From Anaerolineae bacterium (GTDB lineage: Bacteria; Chloroflexota; Anaerolineae; Aggregatilineales; JAFGMM01), in assembly GCA_027494055.1 (NCBI GenBank), contig JAOSJO010000028.1, positions 1 to 64,000 of the forward strand: a stretch of DNA of 64,000 nucleotides, in the 5' to 3' direction. The notes beneath the pieces were generated by a model. The model worked only from the letters and a program-made list of their open reading frames with translations, did no database searches and was not told the DNA's origin. Position numbers and translations under genes: made by a program. This document shows, piece after piece, positions 36,651 to 47,846 of the stretch (position 1 is the stretch's first letter; each line of letters opens with the position of its first letter).

Positions 36651-38211
36651 CGTTGGCCGCGTCCTTTGTGTCGTCTGCGTCTGCTAACGTGATAGTGGTC
36701 TCGCTCAGCCCGAACACCTGGCCGGCCCCGGCTTCGATGTAGTGCAGCGTCGCGCCGTCCGCCAGCGCCAGCGACGCGACCGGCACGCCCTCGGCGACCT
36801 GGTCGCGCAGATCGTCGGTAAACAGCACCAGCGTATCGACGTGCTCCGGCAGGTACATCAGCGTCCCGGTCAGGTCGGCGTTCAGGGCGGGGTACTGGTA
36901 GTCCGGCAGATAGTAGTCAGGGTGGCGAAAGTAGTGCCCACTGCCGATGACGGTCGTCGTCTCCGGCGCGAACGTGGCGCGGATCGTCGCGACGCGCGTG
37001 CTGAGGAAGCCGTCGCGCGCGGCGATGGTCTGCGCCGCCGGCGGGATGGTCAGCGTGCCCTCGCGGCCCAGCAGTGGCGACGGCGCGAACAGGAAGAAGG
37101 CGACGTTTGCCACGACGAGCACGGCGGTCAGCGCGCCCGTCCAGGTCGCCGGCGCGCCGCGCCACCGCGACGCCGCAGCCTGCCCCACCTGCATGACGAC
37201 CTCCCCGACCAGCAGGAAGAGCGGCGGCACGAACACGAGCACGTGGCCCGGCTGCTCCACCCAGTTGAACGTGACCAGCAGCGCCGGCGTGAGCCAGATC
37301 AGGAGGAAGAGGCTGTTGCGCGTGCGGCGCGCGCGCCACGCGCGTCGCCACGCCGGGACGTACAGGAAGGCGAGCACACCCAGCGTGAGGCCGTAGAAGG
37401 TGTACACGCCCACCCGCGCGATCTTCAGCGCGACCAGCGCCAGGCCGGTCGCCCCCGTCTCGGACGAGAGGCCGCCCTGCGACCAGAGGTACGTCATGAC
37501 GCCGGCCCCGCTCTCGAAGCCGCCCGACAGCGCAAAGGTTGGGAGCAGCCACAGCAGCGTCACGCCAACCCCCAGCGCCGCCGCCGCCACCCACCGGCGC
37601 AGAGGCTGGCCCCAGCCCGCCCACACCCAGAGCGGCAGGAGGAAGATCAACACCTGCTGGCGGAACCCGCCCGCCACCGCGAGCATCAGCGCGGCCGGCA
37701 GGAAATAGCGCGCGTCGCCGCGCATCAGGCGGTAGCACATGAGCGCGATGGCGATGGAGAAGAACGCCTCGATGCTGCGCGGCAGCGCCACCTCGCCGTG
37801 AAACCAGATGTTGGGGCTGCTCACGTAGAGCAGCGCGGCGATCACCGCGACGCGCACGCCCGACATCTCGCGCCCCAGCAGGAAGAGCAGGGCCGCGCCC
37901 ACGGCGCTGAACGCCACGCTCAGCCAGACCAGGCTGGCGTTCGCGTCGCCAACGAGCAGATCCACCACGTCGGCGAGCGCAATGTAGAAGAAGTAACCCG
38001 GCGGGTGCGGCTGGTGCAGCCGCATGTCGAAGTGCTGCATCCCCAGCGCGTAGTTCACCGAGTCCCAGTGATACAGCCACCCCGCGCGGAACAAGACCCG
38101 CGTCGCCAGCACCAGCAGCGCCAGGCCGACGGCCCATAGCAGGACGCTGCGCCGGCGCAGCGCAGCAGCGCGCGCGTTCTGGCTCACTTCACCTGCCGCT
38201 TCGTGAAGCAT
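36643..38211 (-). CDS. GT39/ArnT-like membrane glycosyltransferase
   Basis: An intact 522-residue protein with about ten membrane segments. Near residue 50 it has GWLYHWDSVNYALGMQHFD, whose Asp matches the catalytic acidic residue of GT-C folds, followed by HPPGYFFYIAL (the HxPxx[YF] motif of GT39/GT83). A soluble C-terminal domain ends with TLADADDTKDAANDA. It probably uses a polyprenyl-phosphate sugar, such as that made by the DPM1-like enzyme at 57.8 kb. It overlaps the next gene by 8 bases. Confidence 0.7.
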   Translation of the reverse strand: MLHEAAGEVSQNARAAALRRRSVLLWAVGLALLVLATRVLFRAGWLYHWDSVNYALGMQHFDMRLHQPHPPGYFFYIALADVVDLLVGDANASLVWLSVAFSAVGAALLFLLGREMSGVRVAVIAALLYVSSPNIWFHGEVALPRSIEAFFSIAIALMCYRLMRGDARYFLPAALMLAVAGGFRQQVLIFLLPLWVWAGWGQPLRRWVAAAALGVGVTLLWLLPTFALSGGFESGAGVMTYLWSQGGLSSETGATGLALVALKIARVGVYTFYGLTLGVLAFLYVPAWRRAWRARRTRNSLFLLIWLTPALLVTFNWVEQPGHVLVFVPPLFLLVGEVVMQVGQAAASRWRGAPATWTGALTAVLVVANVAFFLFAPSPLLGREGTLTIPPAAQTIAARDGFLSTRVATIRATFAPETTTVIGSGHYFRHPDYYLPDYQYPALNADLTGTLMYLPEHVDTLVLFTDDLRDQVAEGVPVASLALADGATLHYIEAGAGQVFGLSETTITLADADDTKDAANDA

Positions 38212-38253
38212 TCTCCGCTCCCAGGTACAATGTCAGGCGCCTATGCCGTGAAG

Positions 38254-39726
38254 TCAACCGCTGCGGGGTCGCAGGCCGAGGGGCTGCGCCGCGAATCGGA
38301 GCCGGGGCACGCCCCACAGGATCAGCGCGAACGCCGCCGCCAGCGGCAGGAGGCTCAGCCAGCCCTGCAGGCCGAGCAGCATCCCCAGGTTGCGCGCGAT
38401 GTTCCCCTCCAGCAGGGCCGGGAGCGACCGCTCCGCAAGCGGGTTCAGGCTCCAGTCCGGGAAGGACTGGCCGCCGATGGTCTCCGCCCACACCACCGCG
38501 CCCGACAGCAGCATCAGCGCGGCGATGCCGATGCGCGGCCATTTGTGCCCGGCCCACCGGTTGAGCACAAACACGACCGGCAGCGCGAGGAAGGGCAGCA
38601 TCGGGACGAGGTAGCGCGGCCCGACGGCGTACCCGCCCTGCCACATCACCGAGGCGCTGTTATACAGGATGAAGACGACCACGCTGTAGGTCAGCACCCA
38701 CCACTCCGCGCGGTTCTCCCGCCGCCGCCACAGGTACCACAGCCCCAGAAAGCCCAACAGCAGGAACGGGCTGACGAAGAACAGCCCCCGGTACGGGCTG
38801 AACGTGATGCCCCAGAGCGCGTGCAGTTTGGGGTACGTCAGGCTGAGAAAGCCCTCATAGTGCAGGTCGGTGTAGTTCGGCGAGTAAAGGTAGCCGACGG
38901 GCAGCGGCGTCTTGAATGTCGCCAGGTTGTAGGCGGCCATCACCAGCCCGAAGGGCAGCGCCGCCGCAACCATCTTCCAGACCTGCCACTTGTTCTCCAG
39001 CGCGTACACGGCGTAGAAGAACACGCCCGCCAGGATCAGCGCGATGGTATACTCGGAGATCAGCGCCAGCCCGAACAGCGCGCCCGTAACCCACAGCACC
39101 CACGCGCCCCCTTGCCCTGCCGCAGGCGGCTAGAACAGCCAGAACGAGACGAACGCGCCGAACGTGCTGATCTGGTGCTGCCCGAAGAACCCGGAGTAGG
39201 CGAACGCCGGCGTCGCCAAGCCGTAGGCGAGCGCAAGCCAGAAGGCGTAGGCGTCCTTGACAGCGAAGCTCGCCGCGAAGTAGAACAGCACGACGCCGAT
39301 CAGCGCGGAGGGGATCGAGATCACGCAGAAGGTCACGGCGTAGAGCGCCGCCGCGAAGTACACCCGATCGACGGTCGCGCCCTCGCCGCCTTCCTCCAGC
39401 GTCTGCGCGAACGCCTCGCTGCTGCCCGCGCGCTCCAGCAGCGCCGCCACCGGCGGCAGCGACGCCACGAGCTTGAACGCCGCGTAGACCGGGATGCCCA
39501 TCAACGACGGGCCGGGCGATTTGTCGGTGTAGTAGTGCCCCTCGAAGTAGGCGTAGTCGCCGGTGTTGGTGTAGTAGTCGTCGATGCGCAGCGTCCCCTG
39601 ATCGACCACCGCCAGGATCATGTCCATCCGCGAGTTCTGCGCCCAGTCGGCCCAGCGCGGGAAGAAATAGCCGTAGCACAGCAGCAAGAGCAAGAACAGC
39701 GTTACCGCATAGCCGCGTCGCGTCAT
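38254..39726 (-). CDS. Polytopic membrane protein, GT39-like; interrupted by an in-frame TAG
   Basis: From ATG 39726 (MTRRGYAVTLFLLLLLCYGY) to PLGLRPRSG, about 490 residues with about ten membrane helices. DYYTNTGDYAYFEGHYYTDK and SPGPSLMGIPVY form the N-terminal extracytoplasmic loop; SMWQGGYAVGPRYLVPM-type sequence lies near the end. TAG at 39130-39132 is in frame with both halves. The third frame across it reads RLRQGKGARG, a better-looking linker, so two compensating indels are likelier than a true stop. Confidence 0.6.
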
Positions 39727-40690
39727 GGCGTCACGCCCTCCGACTTCGACGAGAGGCCCAACAGCGTGGCGTATGAGCGCACGTTGTGCCGGGCAAGCTC
39801 GCTCTTGGGGCCGTTGACGACCGCCGCGACCCCCTGCCAGATGAGCATCTTCACCACCGCGCTGACCCAGACGGCGGCGGCGTAGGTCCGCGCCGCCCGC
39901 CGGCCGTGGTGCTTTTCAAAGAACTGCTGCTTGCTGCCATAGAGGCGGAAGCGCTTCTGCAGCGAGACGCGCCCGGAGCTGCCGCCGTCATGGTGGACGA
40001 TGGCGGCCCCCGGCTCGTACATCACCAGCCAGCCGGCCTGCCTGACGCGGTAGCACCAGTCGGTCTCTTCAGTGTAGAAGAAGAACGTCTCGTCGAGTTC
40101 GCCGACCGCGTCCACCACGTCGCGCCGGATCATCAGCGCCGCGCCCTTCACCCAGTCCACCGGCATGGCGCTGCGCGTGATCGGGGCAAAGGGGTAATCG
40201 CCCACGAGCGTGCGCGCCACCCGCTCGCCGCCAAGCAGCACCGCCTCTTTGAGCACGGTCGGGAACGTATACGACGACCGTTGCAGCGTCCCGTCGGTGT
40301 TCAACAGCTTGGGACCCACCACGCCGACGTTCAGGTGCATGTCGAGAAAGTTCACCAGCGTCCGCAGCGCGCCGGGCCGCACTTCGGTGTCGCTGTTGAG
40401 CAGGAGCAGATAGCGCCCGCGACTCGCGCGTAGCCCCTGGTTGTTGGCCGCGGCGAAGCCCCGGTTCTCGGCGTTCTCGATCAGCCGCACCTGCGGAAAG
40501 CGCGTCTGCACCATCTCGGGCTGCCGTCGTCCGAGCCGTTGTCCACGACGATCACCTCGGTCTGGGGGACGTCCAGGTTGTCATAGATCGACTGCACGCA
40601 CGTCGCGAGCAGTTCACAGGCGTTCCAACTGACGATGATGATGCTCAGCGTCAGGTCGGGGTGGTTTTGGGTAGCGGTATTTGACATCAA
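39723..40690 (-). CDS. GT2 glycosyltransferase (rhamnosyltransferase-like); frameshifted
   Basis: About 322 residues from ATG 40690 (MMSNTATQNHPDLTLSIIIV). VDNGSDDGS is the nucleotide-binding Asp motif. After an indel near 40515 come NRGFAAANNQGLRASRGRYL, LLNSDTEVRPGAL (DxD-like), FFFYTEETDWCYRVRQAGW (ED-type catalytic base region) and a short C-terminal hydrophobic segment. It is typical of cytoplasmic-face GT2 enzymes that build lipid-linked repeat units. It overlaps the Wzy-like gene by 4 bases. Confidence 0.8.
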
Positions 40691-42228
40691 TTTACACCTG
40701 CCGTGAGGGATTTTTTCGCATCGTGTGCGTCATCAGGCCGGGGCCTCTCCGGTCGCTGCCGGGGCTTGCCCCGATCCCGGTATTTGTACTCAAGCGCGGC
40801 GATGGTACCCATCGCCATCCAGCACCAAACCGTATGCCCAAAGGCGACGATGCCCTGGGTGTACGGAAACGGGATCACCCAGTCGCCCAGCGCCATCGCG
40901 ACGGTAAAGCCCACGCTTGCCGCGACCATACTCGCGGCGAACCCCTGGAGAAAGCCGCCGCCGGGTATGGCGCGAAACGCCTTGAACCCCTTCCACATCA
41001 CGCTCAGCAACAGCACGACCATGATCGAGAGGCCCACGAGGCCGAACTGGGCGAGAACGTCGATGTAGTTGCTGTGGGTCGCCATCGCATCGTTGGGGAT
41101 GTAGGTCAGGTAGTAGGCCGCGTAGCCGGCCGGCCCAGTGCCGAGGAACCAATGCCCGTTCGTCATCAGCAGGTTGGTGTTCCACGCCTCCAGCCGCGTC
41201 GAGCCAGATTCCTCGCTCTCGGCAGTGAACATCTCCTCGAACATCTCCAGATTGAACAGCGCCCACACCATCAGAAGCAGCAAGAAAACGAGGAGCAGCC
41301 GGGGCGAACGCAGCGCCGTCATCACCAGCGTGATGACCAGGAGCACCGCCCAGCCGCTGAGCCAGTTGCCGACGATGAAGAACGAGTAATAGAACCAGAG
41401 CACCGAGATGAGCACCATGAACGCCTTGTAGCGCCAGTTCAGGCCCCGGTTGAAGAACACCTGCCCCAGGCAGAAGGCCACCACCCACATGCGGAACAGG
41501 CCGAAGGTGTTCAGGTCCCCAGGATGGGGATGCCCTGCACCGAGAACACCCCCAGGGCCTGGCCGAGCGACACAACCGCGCCCTGAAAGCCGGCGATGAC
41601 GAACATCACGACGGTGATGCGGTACCACCGCTCCTCCTGGAAGTGCCTCGATGTGAGCAACGCGATCCCCACCGAGGCGAGCACGACCATGAGGGTCGCG
41701 ACGCGGGTGTTGTACGAACGCGGCCACATGCCGTTCATCACCACCATCGGGTCGGGGAAGGAGTTGCTCCACACGAAAGACAGCAGCGCGACCCCGCCAA
41801 AGAGCAGCAGCAGCACCGTGATGCGCGATGGCGGCAGCGCGACGCGCTTCTCGAACAGGAACATGCGCAGCATCCACAGGACGACAAGCGCGATGGCGAG
41901 GAGCAGGCTGGCGACTAGCGGGCTTTGCGTGCCGGTCGAAAGGCTGAAGCGCACCCACAGGGACACGAAGACGAACATCGTCAGGCCCCAGGCCATGCGA
42001 TAGAAGCTCACCAGGAGCAGCAGCGCCCCGACCACGCCCGCGACGATGATCGTGACGCGCTCGATGGGCTGCTGCGCGACCAGATAGCCCGCCACAAAGC
42101 ACAGCCCCCAGCGCCCCAACCACGACCAGAGGCCGCATAATCAACCACTGGTAGCGGTTGAAGATCGCCAGCGGGAGGTCGAAGATCAACCGCCCAGGAA
42201 GGTCTATCAACATCATGATCCGCTGCAT
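40687..42228 (-). CDS. O-antigen polymerase/ligase-like membrane protein (Wzy_C); frameshifted
   Basis: About 510 residues. N-terminus MQRIMMLIDLPGRLIFDLPL; indels near 42125 and 41518. Around a dozen hydrophobic helices. The Wzy_C/WaaL signature region reads GSTRLEAWNTNLLM...FLGTGPAGYAAYY with a THSNYIDVLAQFGLVGL block, where the His is usually essential. It is the likely polymerase of the repeat unit made by the neighbouring transferases. Confidence 0.75.
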   Translation of the reverse strand: MQRIMMLIDLPGRLIFDLPLAIFNRYQWLIMRPLVVVGALGAVLCGGLSGRAAAHRARHDHRRGRGRGAAAPGELLSHGLGPDDVRLRVPVGALQPFDRHAKPASRQPAPRHRACRPVDAAHVPVREARRAAAIAHHGAAAALWRGRAAVFRVEQLLPRPDGGDERHVAAFVQHPRRDPHGRARLGGDRVAHIEALPGGAVVPHHRRDVRHRRLSGRGCVARPGPGGVLGAGHPHPGDLNTFGLFRMWVVAFCLGQVFFNRGLNWRYKAFMVLISVLWFYYSFFIVGNWLSGWAVLLVITLVMTALRSPRLLLVFLLLLMVWALFNLEMFEEMFTAESEESGSTRLEAWNTNLLMTNGHWFLGTGPAGYAAYYLTYIPNDAMATHSNYIDVLAQFGLVGLSIMVVLLLSVMWKGFKAFRAIPGGGFLQGFAASMVAASVGFTVAMALGDWVIPFPYTQGIVAFGHTVWCWMAMGTIAALEYKYRDRGKPRQRPERPRPDDAHDAKKSLTAGVN

Positions 42229-42242
42229 TGGCCTACCCTAGC

Positions 42243-43435
42243 CTACCCTACCGCACACACTTCATCGACAAACGCCAGCAGCCTGTCGCCGATGATCGAC
42301 CAGTCGTACCGGCGCGTCACGATCTGCCTGCCGGCCTCCGCCAGCGACTGGCGCAGGTCCGTGTCGCCCAGCACGCGCAGCACGGCGTCCGCGAAGGCCG
42401 CCGGTTCATCGGCGATCAGGAGATCGCGACCCGGCGTGACCTCCAGGCCCTCCGCGCCCTTCGTCGTGGAGACGACCGGGACGCCGGCGGCCATCGCCTC
42501 CAGGATTTTGAGGCGCGTGCCGCTGCCGTGCCGGACGGGCACGACACACGCCCAACTCCGCGCCAGGGTTGGCTTGATGTCGTCCAGGTAGCCGGTGAAA
42601 TGGACATGCTCGCTGGCCGGGAAGCGGCTGAGGTCCACATTCCTGGTGCTGCCGGTGATGCGGAACCGGACCTCCGCGCGCGCGGCGGCGATGCGCGGCA
42701 GATCTCCCCGGCGAACCAGGACGCGGCGTCGTAATTCGCGAAATACGACAGCGCCCCTGGATAGATGAGCGTATCCGGCTCCGGCGGGCCGTAGTCGCCG
42801 GCGTGGGCGGCGGTGTCCACGCCGTTCTCGATGACGGCGAGCGGCCCGCCGCCGTTGGTGACCTGCTCGATGATGGCGGCTTCGAGGTCCGAGACCGCCG
42901 TGCAGCCGTCGAAGGCGCGGCGCACGCGCCGCAGGTAGCGCACCAGCTTGAGCCAGGTCAGCTTGTAGCGAAGCCGCCTGAGGGTCGAGGTCTGTGCGTC
43001 GACCTGGTCGCGATAGAAGGCGATTTCGATGCCCTCAAACACCCGCCTGACGCCGCGCAGCGACAGCGCGTAGGGCGTCGTCGAGAACTCGGCGGCGAGG
43101 ACCAGGTCGTAGTGCGCGCCTTGCAGCGTCTCATGCACCAACTGCTGCATCGCGTCGGTGTACACATCGACGAGCCAGCGCGGCCACGGGTGGAAGAAGC
43201 CCGCGAGCGCGCGCGCGCCGCCGGGGTTGTACTGCGGCTTGGGCAGGACTTGCACCCGCGCGCAGATCGCCTCAAGCGGGGCGGTGCGCTCTGGCGTGGC
43301 CTCGCCGTCTTCGGCGAAGGAGAGCAGCGTCACCTCGTGCGCGCGCGCCAGTTCGCGCAGCAGGTGATAGTTCCGCTGCCGGATGCCGTTGTCCGGCGGG
43401 TAGGGCAACCACCAGGAGAGAAAGAGCAGCTTCAT
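42243..43435 (-). CDS. GT4 glycosyltransferase; frameshifted
   Basis: About 397 residues from ATG 43435 (MKLLFLSWWLPYPPDNGIRQ), with the N-terminal Rossmann domain including an IENGVD donor-site start. After an indel near 42700 the C-terminal domain has VHFTGYLDDIKPTLA, ACVVPVRHGSGTRLKILEAM (the Ex7E region; first Glu replaced) and GVPVVSTTKGAEGL. It is a cytoplasmic retaining transferase of the exopolysaccharide locus. Confidence 0.8.
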
Positions 43436-43451
43436 CGCCTTATCCCGCGCC

Positions 43452-45020
43452 TCACGCCGACCGCCCCAGGATCATCCGGGCGACGCGCAGCGCCTCGCCG
43501 ACGCGCAGCCCGCCCGTGACGAGCAACCCTACCGCGTAGATCGCCATGCTGACGCCAATGATGAGAAACAGGTTGCGGTCGTGCATCCAGAGCGCCGCCG
43601 CACCCATGACGGCAGCCGCGACGCTCACCCGCGCCAGCGTGCCGAGGGTCTCGCGGCTGAAGAACAGCCCCACGCCCACCAAATCCAGTTCGAGCGCCAC
43701 GATCAGGATGCGCCCGATCATGAAGGACAGCGCCGCGCCCAGAAGCCCCAGGGCGGGGATCAGCGCCAGGTTGAGCACGACCACGACCCCTGCCGCGAAC
43801 AGGGTCCGGCGCGCGCCGGCGCGCTCCAGCCGGAGCACGCTCATCGCGCGCCCCAAGACTTCAGACAGGAACATCAGCGGCATTGCCCAGATCAGGATGC
43901 GCAGCGTGATGATCGACGGGGCGAACTCCGCCGTGTAGAGCTTGACGATGATCTGGTCGGCCAGCACCGTCGTGCCGACCGCGATGGGCAGGGAGATCAC
44001 CATCAAGTACTTGACCGCCTGCTGGATCGGCTTGCGGATCGCCTCCGGGTCGCGCGCGTGCTCTCGGACCAGGGTGGGGTACATCGCCTGCGCCACGCTC
44101 TGCGCGAGCAGCATGGTCATCAGCACCAGGTTCACCGACACCGCGTACCACCCCACCAACTGCTCGCCCGTCACCATGAATTCATAGGCGCTCGGCGGCA
44201 GGCACAGGGTGCAGTTGAAGCCCGGCAGGGTGGTCGGCAAGCCCTGGTGGGCGAGCGAGAGCACGATGGTGTCGAAGCGCTGCATCAGCACGACCGCCAG
44301 CCCGGCGACGCCGAACGGCAGCGCGCCGATCAGCAGCTCGCGCCAGATGCCGGGGTCGATCCGGCCCATCTCCAGGCCCAGCTTGCGCCGGCTGAAGCGC
44401 CACAGCCCCAACCCCCAGACGCCCACGCCCAGCAGCGTCGCCAGGATCAGCCCGATAAACCCGACGCCGGCGACCAGCATCAGGGTGCCGACGGCGACAA
44501 AGATCAACTGGTTGACGAGTTGCAGGCGTGCAGTGACATCCAACCGCTCGCGCGCCACGACAGCGCCGTCGAGCGGCCCCTGAAAGGCGTAGAGGAACAG
44601 CCCACACCCGGCGATGAAGACGCCGGTCACGATGTCGGGGGCGTAGTCGAGCAGGATCGCCACGCTCGTCGCCACGATCACCACCGCCACCGAGAGGACC
44701 AGCCGGATGAACATCGTGTTGGAGATCAGCCGGCGGCTGCGCGTCCAGTCGCGGGCCATCTCGCGCACGGTGTAGGGCGCCATGCCAAAATCGGAGAAGA
44801 TCGAGAAGATCATCAGGTACGCCATCACCGTCGCGAACTTGCCGTAATCGACAGAGCCGAGGCTGCGCACCACGTACACCTGAAAGATGAAGGCGAGGAT
44901 GCGGATCGCGACCTGCGAACCCATCACGAAGGCGGAATTGCGCGCGATGATGCGCGACGATTCCTTGCTCGACAGCGGAGCCTGGGGCGGGGTGGTTGTG
45001 GTTACGTTTACGTCTGCCAT
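43452..45020 (-). CDS. Polysaccharide flippase (Wzx/MATE-like)
   Basis: An intact 522-residue integral membrane protein starting at ATG 45020 (MADVNVTTTTPPQAPLSSKE). SRIIARNSAFVMGSQVAIRI and YGKFATVMAYLMIFSIFSDF are the typical N-terminal helices of polysaccharide_synt flippases; about 13-14 hydrophobic segments follow. It moves undecaprenyl-linked repeat units across the membrane for the Wzy-like polymerase next door. A loop with FNCTLCLPPSAYEF in the middle, with two cysteines, is unusual. Confidence 0.85.
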   Translation of the reverse strand: MADVNVTTTTPPQAPLSSKESSRIIARNSAFVMGSQVAIRILAFIFQVYVVRSLGSVDYGKFATVMAYLMIFSIFSDFGMAPYTVREMARDWTRSRRLISNTMFIRLVLSVAVVIVATSVAILLDYAPDIVTGVFIAGCGLFLYAFQGPLDGAVVARERLDVTARLQLVNQLIFVAVGTLMLVAGVGFIGLILATLLGVGVWGLGLWRFSRRKLGLEMGRIDPGIWRELLIGALPFGVAGLAVVLMQRFDTIVLSLAHQGLPTTLPGFNCTLCLPPSAYEFMVTGEQLVGWYAVSVNLVLMTMLLAQSVAQAMYPTLVREHARDPEAIRKPIQQAVKYLMVISLPIAVGTTVLADQIIVKLYTAEFAPSIITLRILIWAMPLMFLSEVLGRAMSVLRLERAGARRTLFAAGVVVVLNLALIPALGLLGAALSFMIGRILIVALELDLVGVGLFFSRETLGTLARVSVAAAVMGAAALWMHDRNLFLIIGVSMAIYAVGLLVTGGLRVGEALRVARMILGRSA

Positions 45021-45058
45021 GTGTTCCCCAAAATCGTCACAAAATGGCGCGGCGGGCC

Positions 45059-45981
45059 TCAACCCGCCAGCGCTTCGGCGCGGCCAAACCGGCCCCGCGC
45101 GTAATCGGCGATCGCGCGCAGCATCATATCCCGCTGGGCGCGCTTGCCGCGCCAGCGAGGCCGCAGCGTCCAGCTTGCGAGCGTGCGCGCATAGCTGAAG
45201 CCCACGCGCGCCCAGGTCAGCGCCCCCGCGCCCGACCGCTTCAGGAACAGCAGCCGGTTGCGCGTCATGTAGTAGTGCACGCGCGGCGAGTCGTCGCGCG
45301 CGTGGAGTGGAATCTTGTGCCACACTTTCGCCTGCGGCACGTGTACGATGCCCGCCCCCACCTTTGCGGCGCGGATGCACCACTCCGTCTCCTCGAAGTA
45401 CATGAAGAACCGCCCGTCGAACAGGCCGGCGCGCGCCCACGTCGCCCGGTCCGCGAGGAGGGCGCAGCCGGTGACGAAGTCCACGCGGCGCGGCGCGCTG
45501 CCGAACTGGCCCCGGTCCTCTTCGTTCAGGCCGACGTTGTTCGTGTCGCCGCGCGCCCAGTCCACCACGCCGCCGGCAGACCACACGCGCGCCGGCGCGT
45601 CGTAGTAGTAGATCGTCGGGCCGGCGACGTCCGCGTTTGGGTCCGCCTCAAGCGCGCCAACCATCAGGTCGAGGAAGTCCGGCGCGACGACCGTGTCGTT
45701 GTTCAGCAGCAGCACGTAATCCGCGCCGCCCTCCAGCGCGCGCCGGATGCCGACGTTGTTTCCTCGGCAAAACCCAGGTTCTCGCTGGTGGCGATCAGCT
45801 CGACGTCCGGATACGCGCGCCGGATCGCCGCGACCGATCCGTCGGTCGAGCCGTTGTCCACCACGATGACGCGGACGTTTGGGTACGCCACCGCCGCAAG
45901 CGACTCCAGGCAGGTGAGCGTATCGCGCCAGCCGTTCCAGTTCAAAACCACAATCGCCGTTTCAGGCAGTGACACAGCCAC
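45059..45981 (-). CDS. GT2 glycosyltransferase; frameshifted
   Basis: About 307 residues from ATG 45981 (MAVSLPETAIVVLNWNGWRD). VIVVDNGSTDGS marks the nucleotide site; after an indel near 45760 come LLLNNDTVVAPDFLDLM (DxD position) and FFMYFEETEWCIRAAKVG. It is the second rhamnosyltransferase-like GT2 in the locus. It lies between the flippase and the first asparagine-synthetase-like gene. Confidence 0.8.
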
Positions 45982-46007
45982 CTCGTCCTTTCGCGCCTCT
46001 CGTGCCC

Positions 46008-47832
46008 TTAGCCCGCAGAGGCGCGCGCCAACACACGCTTGTTAAAAATGTCCAGGGTGAGCAGGTTCCAGGTGAACCAGTCTGGCTGCTTGACCTTCTG
46101 CTCAAAGTCGGCACATTCCATAAAAGCTGGCCGCTCGATAGCCCGGACCATCTCGTGCAGCACACCATCTCGCATCCACCCCATGAGGTCTGTTTCAAAG
46201 CCGCCGCCGCACTTGGGCTTCCGGCTGACCTCAGAGTTCGTCTCCGCCTCAAGCGCCATCTTCAGGACCGGCTTGGTCCGGCCCTTTAGGTAAAAGCGCT
46301 GCCGGGGGTCAAAGCTGAAACTCGCTCTGAGCAAGACCTCATCCGCGTATGGGAAGATGACCTCATTGCCGTAAAACAGCCCTATCTGACGCCAGGCACC
46401 GGCAGCATCAACTGCGTCGGTCACTAGGTCCATCGCGTGCACTTGCTCAAGGAGAAAATCGGAGTCAAGGTACCGGATTTGTAGTTCGCGCCGCCGCGCC
46501 AGCGCCTGACGGACCGCCGCAGACCCAAAACAACGCCTCACCAGTTCCCAGTCGGTGAACAGTGAGAGGGCATTCATCGGGTGGCGGGGAGATTCAATGT
46601 CCCTGAGCGCCGAGAGGGTGTCGGCGGCCACGCGCGCACCGTAGGACTTCGATTGTAGGATTGGGGCGAGCACGACTCCCGCCAATCTTAGCAACGATAC
46701 AGGCCAGTAACGGTATCGCATGGCCCGCCCGGTTTCCAGACTCAATTGCAGGCCGTGCGCGCCGTCAGCCGCACCGGCGTTAAAGAGATAGCGGATTTCG
46801 CCCCGGTGCGCCGCGACATGTGCAAGAAGACGGGGCGTGCACGGAAGCCATTCGTGAGACACGGGGTGGCCCAGGATTTCGGTAGTCTGAACCACCAGGT
46901 CGGCGTACTCTTCTGGGCTGACGCTGACAAAGGTGTGATCGGTATCCAGAACAAGCGCCGCTTCCCTGGCGTAGTCGATTTCCCCCAGAAACGCCGGCGT
47001 CTGGAGCGCGAAGCTGAACGTCGGGAAAGGCCTCGCTGCACTGGAACATCCATTGATCGCCGCCTGCATCAGTGTCGAGTCGACGCCGCCGGAGAGCAAC
47101 GTGGCGGCGCCGTGTGCAGCGTCATCGACATAAGCGCACAACAATGCCTTCACTTGTTCAAAGAAACCCCTGACTGTCGCCAGATTCACCGGGTGTTGGT
47201 CATCCGGGTCAAATAGGGCGCGCAGGTCCCGGCGCAAATCGATGCGCAACTTGCCGCCGTCCCAGGTGAGCGCCTCCCCCGGAAGCAGCCGGTACACATC
47301 GCGAACGTAGCTTTGCGCGCCGGGTGTATATCGAAACATCATGTGCAACAGCAGCGCCTCTTCGCTCGGTTGCGGCATATCCAGCAAGCCGATCAGCAAA
47401 CCCAGATTCTCAGCGCCCAGGAAGTTGCCGCCGTCGGTCATATAGTTGAATTGCGGCACAGCAAGCATGTTCCGGTACACGAGGCAGCGCGGCGCGCACT
47501 TGCTGAAGCAGATGACCACAGCGTTGCCGCCAATCGCCTCTGGCTGCACGCCGAGGGGCGTGATCCATTCTTGCTGGATGATGTCCTCAGCCGAGAGAGA
47601 CACGTCACCGACGCGGACCCGCCCAAACACGACGCACACGGTCGCGCCATCTTCGGCGACCGTGGCATGCGGCGACGCAGTGTAGAAAAAAGTGGCCGCT
47701 CTCCCCGATGGGTACAAGGCGCACGTTGACCAGCTTGTTGATACGATCCCGGAGTCCGGAAGACGCCGACTGCCCCAACCAACCGAAGGCTACGAAAGAG
47801 CCTGCAACCTGTTCTGTGCCTGTAACCGACAT
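46008..47832 (-). CDS. Asparagine-synthetase-like protein 1, without N-terminal catalytic Cys; frameshifted
   Basis: About 605 residues from ATG 47832 (MSVTGTEQVAGSFVAFGWLG), with an indel near 47700. The N-terminal Ntn-like region lacks the MCG start needed for glutamine hydrolysis. The synthetase domain has the PP-loop LLSGGVDSTLMQAA and a later FPYADEVLLRAS block. The first 20 residues suggest an N-terminal extension instead of a glutaminase nucleophile. It is more divergent than the tandem pair at 49.2-53.1 kb. It probably forms an amide, perhaps on a sugar acid of the polysaccharide, using free ammonia or an amine. Confidence 0.65.
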
Positions 47833-47846
47833 AGATGAGTTCCCTC

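Noticed and set aside
36742..38139. A 465-codon plus-strand frame
   Set aside because: It is antisense to an intact membrane glycosyltransferase; the high His/Arg/Gln content is what reverse-complement hydrophobic codons give.
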